64,000 nt of DNA from Sphingomonas sp. NFR15. GTDB taxonomy: Bacteria > Pseudomonadota > Alphaproteobacteria > Sphingomonadales > Sphingomonadaceae. Shown one piece after another: positions 59,552-64,000 of this stretch; position 1 is the first letter of the stretch; each line of letters begins with the position of its first letter. Position numbers and translations under genes: made by a program. Below the pieces are notes generated by a model that was not told the DNA's origin, did no database searches, and saw only the letters and a program-made list of their open reading frames with translations. Location of the stretch: positions 873,753-937,752 of the forward strand of contig NZ_FMWX01000001.1 in the NCBI RefSeq assembly GCF_900103265.1. Reading direction: 5' to 3'.

Positions 59552-60730
59552 TCACAGGCCGAGCGCGGCCTTGGCGATGATGGAAAGCTGAATCTCGCTG
59601 GTGCCGCCGAAGATCGACCAGGCGCGTGCGTTGAGGTAGCGCGCGACCGCGACCTGCGCCTCGGCCGAGCGGATCGGTGGCGGCGCGTCCGCGCCGTAAA
59701 AGGGCCGTTCGAGCGGAAGCTGGAGGCCGGCGAGGCCGAACGCATCAACCGCAAGCGCTTCGATGCCCTGGCGAATTTCCGACGCGATCAGCTTGGTCGT
59801 TAGACTGCGCGGATCGGGCGCCGCGCCGGCGTCGATTTCGATCAGCGTCCTGAGCTCGGTCATTTCGAGCGCCTGCGCTTCCAACTGAAAGCGCAACGCG
59901 CGGTCGGCGAATTCGCCAACAAACGGCCCCGCCGCCTCGCGCAGCCGCCGCAGGTCGGCGAGCAGTTGCGGCGCGAACGACGAGCCGCCGCGCTCGTTTT
60001 CGAGCAGGAACTTGGCGATCGACCACCCCTGCCCTTCCGCGCCGACCCGATTCGCAACGGGCACACGCACGTCGTCGAGAAACACTTCGTTCAACTCGTG
60101 ATCGCCCGAGGCGCTGAGGATCGGCCGCACCGTGACGCCGGGTGCGGTCATGTCGATCAACAGGAAGCTGATGCCTTGCTGCGGCTTGACGTCGGGATCG
60201 GTGCGCACCAGCGCGAACAAGCGGTTGGCGAACTGCGCCTGTGTGGTCCAGATCTTGTGGCCAGAGACGATATAGTCGTCGCCGTCGCGTACCGCGCGGG
60301 TGCGGAGGCTGGCGAGATCTGACCCCGAACCCGGTTCGGAAAAACCTTGCGCCCAGACATGCTCGCCGCTGCGGAGCGCGGGCAGATACTCCGCGCGCTG
60401 CGCGTCGCTGCCGAACGTGTAGAGCACCGGCCCGACCAGCTTCAGCCCCATGCCCGGCAGCACGGGCGCGCCCGCCTCCGCGCATTCCTTCTCGAAAATC
60501 CAACGCTGAACACGAGTCCAGCCCGGCCCGCCCGCCGCCGCCGGCCAATGATAGACCAGCCAGCCTTTCGCCTCGAGAATGGCTTGCCATGCCCGCGCGA
60601 TATCCGGCTCCGCGAACACGCCCGAGGTCAGCGCCGCACCGCGCCGCAGTTCGGGCGACAGCGAGTCCCCGAGGAAGGCGCGCACCTCGTCGCGGAACGT
60701 CCGCTCGGCGTCGGTCAATGCCAGATCCAT
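59552..60730 (-). CDS. Acyl-CoA dehydrogenase (large subunit of a likely pair)
   Basis: A 392-residue acyl-CoA dehydrogenase of the FadE type with the FAD/substrate segments QGFSEPGSGSDLASL, IVSGHKIWTTQAQFANR and the terminal SIFGGTSEIQLSIIAK. ATG 60730 (MDLALTDAERTF) follows GAGGTG. It starts four bases after the thiolase-like gene. Together with the shorter dehydrogenase two genes downstream it has the makings of a heteromeric enzyme, as in steroid side-chain degradation. Confidence 0.9.
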   Translation of the reverse strand: MDLALTDAERTFRDEVRAFLGDSLSPELRRGAALTSGVFAEPDIARAWQAILEAKGWLVYHWPAAAGGPGWTRVQRWIFEKECAEAGAPVLPGMGLKLVGPVLYTFGSDAQRAEYLPALRSGEHVWAQGFSEPGSGSDLASLRTRAVRDGDDYIVSGHKIWTTQAQFANRLFALVRTDPDVKPQQGISFLLIDMTAPGVTVRPILSASGDHELNEVFLDDVRVPVANRVGAEGQGWSIAKFLLENERGGSSFAPQLLADLRRLREAAGPFVGEFADRALRFQLEAQALEMTELRTLIEIDAGAAPDPRSLTTKLIASEIRQGIEALAVDAFGLAGLQLPLERPFYGADAPPPIRSAEAQVAVARYLNARAWSIFGGTSEIQLSIIAKAALGL

Positions 60731-60734
60731 CACC

Positions 60735-61880
60735 TCACCTCTCGACGATCGCCACCGCCGAAACGCCCGGCGCTCCATAGACGTGACTGTAGCCAAGCCT
60801 CGGATCGCCCGGCACCTGCCGCCGGCCGGCGCGCCCGGTGAGTTGGACGTAATTCTCGTACACCTGACGCAAGCCCGAAGCGCCGATCGGCTCGCCACAG
60901 GCGAGGCAGCCGCCATCGGTATTGACCGGGAGCGTGCCGTCGATCCGGGTCCGCCCTTCCGCGATCCAGGCGGTCTGCTCGCCGTCGGCGCAGAAGCCGT
61001 TCTCGGCCATGTGCATGATCTCGGCACCCGTTTCGGTGTCCTGAAGCTGGGCGATGTCGATGTCTTCGGGTCCGATCCCCGCCATCTCATAGGCGGCGCG
61101 CGAGGCGACCGTGGTCGGCGAACCGCCCCGGTCCAGATCGAGCGCCGGCGAGAACACCTCGAACGATCCGGGCGGCCGCGTCCGTACCGCCGCCGCACGC
61201 AGCCGCACGCTCGGCAAACCAAGCTCCCGAGCCCGCTTCTCACTCGCTAGGACCAGCGCCACCGCACCCTCGCCGGGCGAGCAGAACATGAATTTTGTCA
61301 GCGGGTCGCTCACCATCTGCGAGGAGAGGATCGTATCGATATCAACCGCCTCACGCCGCCAGGCGTGATCCGCCAGCACTCCGTTCGCGAACGCCTTTTC
61401 CGCGACCGCGCCGAGCGTGCGCGGCGTGATGCCATAGGTCGCCATGTAGCGCTGGATCTTCATGGCGAAGAATTGGGTGGTGAGCATCAGCCCGGTCTCG
61501 CCATACCAGTCGGGCAGCCCCCAGTCCGCCGGCAGCGGCGAGAACGAGCCACGCGGGTGCTTGTCGAAACCCACCGCGATGCCGAGATCGAACTCGCCCG
61601 ATTTGATCGTGCTATATGCCCCGAACATCGCTGAGCCGCCGGTCGCGCAGCCATTGGCGACGTTGATGAACGGCAGCCCCGTCAAGCCGAGTTCGGACAC
61701 CATCGTATCGGCATTACCCGCCGAATCCGAACCGCCGAACGCGAAGCGGATGTCGCTCCAGCCAAGGCCGGTTTGCGCCAGCGCCTGGCGCACCGCATAT
61801 ACGCCCTGCTGAAGCCCGCTCAGCGCCGGTGTGCGGCCGAACGGATGGATGCCGGCGCCGATGATGAAGACGTCGCTCAT
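60735..61880 (-). CDS. Thiolase-like SCP-x/Ltp2-type aldolase
   Basis: A 381-residue thiolase-fold protein without the classic thiolase chemistry. It shows VANGCATGGSAMFGAYSTI, CSPGEGAVALVLASE, DTDGG-like TDGGCLACGEPIGASG and a final YSHVYGAPGVSAVAIVE. The pattern is that of lipid-transfer-type Ltp2 proteins, which act with a DUF35 partner as retro-aldolases in steroid side-chain loss. Its start overlaps the DUF35 gene stop by four bases, as expected for such a pair. Confidence 0.85.
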   Translation of the reverse strand: MSDVFIIGAGIHPFGRTPALSGLQQGVYAVRQALAQTGLGWSDIRFAFGGSDSAGNADTMVSELGLTGLPFINVANGCATGGSAMFGAYSTIKSGEFDLGIAVGFDKHPRGSFSPLPADWGLPDWYGETGLMLTTQFFAMKIQRYMATYGITPRTLGAVAEKAFANGVLADHAWRREAVDIDTILSSQMVSDPLTKFMFCSPGEGAVALVLASEKRARELGLPSVRLRAAAVRTRPPGSFEVFSPALDLDRGGSPTTVASRAAYEMAGIGPEDIDIAQLQDTETGAEIMHMAENGFCADGEQTAWIAEGRTRIDGTLPVNTDGGCLACGEPIGASGLRQVYENYVQLTGRAGRRQVPGDPRLGYSHVYGAPGVSAVAIVER

Positions 61881-62296
61881 CGCCCTGCCTCCTCGACCGG
61901 CGCGAAGGCGAAGCTGGTGCGCACCGCGCCGCTTGCCAGCGTGAACTCGAGTGGGACGAGCCGCATCGGCATGTCGATGCGCAAGCCATCGAACGCCACA
62001 TCGACCAACCGCGATTCGACGATCAACGCGCCATCGAGTTGCACATAGCCGACCGCATAGGGCTCGAACGCCTCCGCCCCTGCATAGGGCGGGGATTTCG
62101 GCCGGAAGCGCTGCACCGTCCACGACCACAGCCGCCCCTCGCACGGGAGCAGGACCGCTTCGTAGCGGTCGTCGGTGTCGGGTCTGGCCGGGAAGATCGT
62201 CCGGCCACTCGCGCGGTGAAGCGATGCGATCAGGTGGTGGGCGCCGTCCACTTCGACGAGCAGATTGTCGGCGATCATCGGCGCGAGGGTGGGCAT
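61877..62296 (-). CDS. DUF35 OB-fold protein without zinc ribbon
   Basis: A 139-residue OB-fold protein (LLPCEGRLWSWTVQRF, EAFEPYAVGYVQLDGALIVE, MRLVPLEFTL). DUF35 proteins usually carry a short Cys4 zinc ribbon at the N terminus; only one Cys is seen here, so the ribbon is absent. It is expected to bind the thiolase-like partner encoded directly downstream (ATGA overlap). It is the first gene of the five-gene operon; a palindrome (62325-62340) lies 29 bases upstream of its start. Confidence 0.82.
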   Translation of the reverse strand: MPTLAPMIADNLLVEVDGAHHLIASLHRASGRTIFPARPDTDDRYEAVLLPCEGRLWSWTVQRFRPKSPPYAGAEAFEPYAVGYVQLDGALIVESRLVDVAFDGLRIDMPMRLVPLEFTLASGAVRTSFAFAPVEEAGR

Positions 62297-62324
62297 CTGG
62301 TCTCTCCTGCCAGCCTTGTAGCGT

Positions 62325-62340
62325 CCGACCGTGCGGTCGG
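62325..62340. promoter_or_regulatory. TetR-type operator palindrome CCGACCG-TG-CGGTCGG
   Basis: A perfect 7+2+7 inverted repeat 29 bases before the start of the DUF35 gene. Its half sites match those of the palindromes at 51113-51206. It lies in the 66-base gap between the DUF35 and LuxR genes, both on the minus strand, and so is well placed to control the DUF35/thiolase operon. Confidence 0.6.
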
Positions 62341-62362
62341 CTTCTGACCAATGCGACAGCGC

Positions 62363-63157
62363 CTAACGGATCATCCCGAGAAAGCCGAGTTGGGCCGCCT
62401 TGAACAAAGTCTGATCGCGGTTGACCGCATCGAGCTTGAGCGAGGCGGCGCGGATGTGAAACCGCACGGTCGTGCGTTGCAGGCCGAGGATCAGCCCGAT
62501 CTCGTCGTTGGTCTTGCCGGCCGCCGCCCAGCGCAGGCACTCGACCTCGCGCTTGGTGAGCGACACGCCGGCCACGTCCTGCCGCACGCGCGCGGTGACC
62601 TTGACATAGCTCTGGATGAAGGCGCGCGCGAGCACCGCCAGCGCATCGACGCTGCTCTCATACGCGCCGGACAGATCCTCTTCGTGCGGGTCGGCCGCGA
62701 GAAAACTGGCCGCGCCGATCTGACCGAAGGGCAAATGGATCGGCACCACCAAGGCCGCCGATGTCATCGCGCGCGCGCGGAAATCCGACAGGTCGATCGC
62801 GTCGAGCAGCGGATTGGCGATGCGCGTGTGAAAGCCGCGCGCATTGCACCAGAACGGCTCCGCCTCCACCCGGCAGGCGTGGACGAGCGGCGAGGACAGC
62901 GCCAGTTGCGGGGCCTCCCACCAGCGCCCCTCGCCCTCCCGGAACCCGAACACCTCACTGGCCAGGATCGCGCCGTCGCCATCGCGCATCGGCTCGCGGA
63001 CCGCGATGTTGTGCGACACCGCCGTCCGCAGCCCACAGATGCTCGCGACCCTGTCCCGAAGCGCCTCGGCCCCTGAGCGGATGCCCGGCGGCTCCGTGAA
63101 ACGTACCGCCGCCACGTCCTGCGGGGACGGCATATACTGGTGCGCGGACGGTATCAC
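62363..63157 (-). CDS. LuxR-type transcriptional regulator
   Basis: A 264-residue regulator with a C-terminal LuxR HTH: LTKREVECLRWAAAGKTNDE and GLQRTTVRFHIRAASLKLDA. The N-terminal ~180 residues have the look of an autoinducer-binding or GAF-like domain (IRSGAEALRDRVASICGLR, SAALVVPIHLPFGQIGAASF), so it probably binds a small molecule. No LuxI synthase is seen. The gene begins three bases after the TetR stop, so the two form one transcript. Confidence 0.85.
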   Translation of the reverse strand: MIPSAHQYMPSPQDVAAVRFTEPPGIRSGAEALRDRVASICGLRTAVSHNIAVREPMRDGDGAILASEVFGFREGEGRWWEAPQLALSSPLVHACRVEAEPFWCNARGFHTRIANPLLDAIDLSDFRARAMTSAALVVPIHLPFGQIGAASFLAADPHEEDLSGAYESSVDALAVLARAFIQSYVKVTARVRQDVAGVSLTKREVECLRWAAAGKTNDEIGLILGLQRTTVRFHIRAASLKLDAVNRDQTLFKAAQLGFLGMIR

Positions 63158-63160
63158 GGC

Positions 63161-63778
63161 TTAGGATTTCGCCAGACTGAGCCCCTCGAAAAACGGCCGG
63201 CACAATGCGTCGGCGACATCTTCGGGCGACTGTTTTCTCGCCAGCGGCGGATACCATTTATAAGCCCAGTTGCACATGCCGAGGAACCCGTAGGTCGTCA
63301 GATCGGGATCGCAATCGCGGAACTGCCCGGCCTTGATGCCGGATATGACGGTGCCGCGAACACGCTCGAAATAGTCCTTGCGCTGCGCTCGGATCTGGTT
63401 GCGCATCGTGCCTTCCAGATCTTCATAATGGTCCATGAACGCGCGAACATAACCGGGATGCTCGGCGATTTGCCGCAAGATGTTGATACACGCCGCGCGC
63501 AGCTTGCCGAGCGGATTGTCCGAAAGACCCTCGTCCGCCAACCCGTCGAGCAGCGCCGTCATATGTGCTTCGTGAATCGCGTAGAGGATCGCGTGTTTGC
63601 TCGGGAAGTAATGGTAGAGCGTCGGCTTGCCCAAGCCGACCTCGTCGGCGAGCATCTGCATCGAAGCTTTGTGATAGCCGACCTTGTCGAACAGGTTGGC
63701 GCAATGCCTGAGAATCTCATTGCGCTTCTCGTCATGCGCTTCGGTCGTCTGTCGTTTCTTTGTCGCCTGCCGCGCCAT
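63161..63778 (-). CDS. TetR/AcrR-family transcriptional regulator
   Basis: A 205-residue repressor. The N-terminal HTH is NEILRHCANLFDKVGYHKAS, MQMLADEVGLGKPTLYHYFP. The C-terminal ligand domain is helical and fits regulators of acyl-CoA or fatty-acid metabolism. It lies at the right end of the acyl-CoA island and is the obvious candidate for binding the palindromes at 51.1 and 62.3 kb. Released by an acyl-CoA, it would derepress the operons. Confidence 0.9.
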   Translation of the reverse strand: MARQATKKRQTTEAHDEKRNEILRHCANLFDKVGYHKASMQMLADEVGLGKPTLYHYFPSKHAILYAIHEAHMTALLDGLADEGLSDNPLGKLRAACINILRQIAEHPGYVRAFMDHYEDLEGTMRNQIRAQRKDYFERVRGTVISGIKAGQFRDCDPDLTTYGFLGMCNWAYKWYPPLARKQSPEDVADALCRPFFEGLSLAKS

Positions 63779-63833
63779 ACCGGACCCAGATCCTCATGTG
63801 TTCGAGCGGCCACGGGGCCACCAGCGTTTCACC

Positions 63834-64000
<167 letters not shown>

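Overview
The window is GC-rich DNA from an alphaproteobacterium, most likely a Sphingomonas-type member of the Sphingomonadaceae. The pointers are an exosortase-A-type glycosyltransferase, three large TonB-dependent receptors plus the relic of a fourth, an ECF sigma/FecR surface-signalling pair, and many catabolic oxygenases, hydrolases and acyl-CoA enzymes. These are inferences from protein families, not from a species marker.

Layout. (a) 1-5550, housekeeping: end of an unidentified gene, glycosyltransferase, small membrane protein, cysS, an inverted-repeat element, class II DAHP synthase with an in-frame N-terminal helix-turn-helix (HTH) segment, and tRNA-Glu(CTC). (b) 5551-16515: a gene-poor stretch, a TauD-type dioxygenase, a TonB receptor, ribokinase, a second TauD-type enzyme, and a convergent minus-strand operon (RutA-like flavin monooxygenase, RutB-like amidohydrolase, TRZ/ATZ amidohydrolase, MFS carrier). 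(c) 16730-18276: an SDR and a VapBC-type toxin-antitoxin pair. (d) 18561-29992: a five-gene minus-strand operon (STN-type TonB receptor, penicillin-acylase-family amidase, small exported protein, M19 dipeptidase, FG-GAP/ASPIC repeat protein) divergent from an ECF sigma factor, FecR and an MHS-type carrier. (e) 30245-43253: an AraC regulator fused in one frame to an acetamidase/formamidase, Rieske oxygenase, VOC protein, a second stand-alone acetamidase, MFS, LigB-type extradiol dioxygenase, AtzG-like protein, an amidase-signature protein that has lost two of its three catalytic residues, amidohydrolase, TauD-type enzyme and MFS. The last three are paralogues of genes in region b. (f) 43462-43780: remnant of a TonB receptor at a junction. 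(g) 43798-64000: an acyl-CoA degradation island of three operons with TetR and LuxR-type regulators at its right end.

How the genes work together. Regions b and e look like two related kits for taking up and opening N-containing ring or amide compounds: oxygenases open or modify, amidohydrolases and amidases release nitrogen, MFS carriers and the TonB receptor import. Region d looks like a substrate-sensing outer-membrane uptake system coupled to exported amide- and peptide-cleaving enzymes. Region g has a CoA ligase, three acyl-CoA dehydrogenases, hydratase/dehydrogenase functions, a thiolase, an SCP-x/Ltp2-like protein with a DUF35 partner, and a kinase/ACAD11-like pair typical of 4-hydroxyacyl-CoA metabolism. 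Near-identical palindromes built on CCGACC/GGTCGG lie in front of the divergent operons at 51.1 kb and the thiolase operon at 62.3 kb. They suggest one TetR regulon.

Most promising observations: the AraC-acetamidase fusion, the pseudo-amidase with its AtzG-like partner, the HTH-DAHP synthase arrangement with a palindrome just upstream, and the predicted TetR regulon. No rRNA, CRISPR array, insertion sequence or integrase was recognised.
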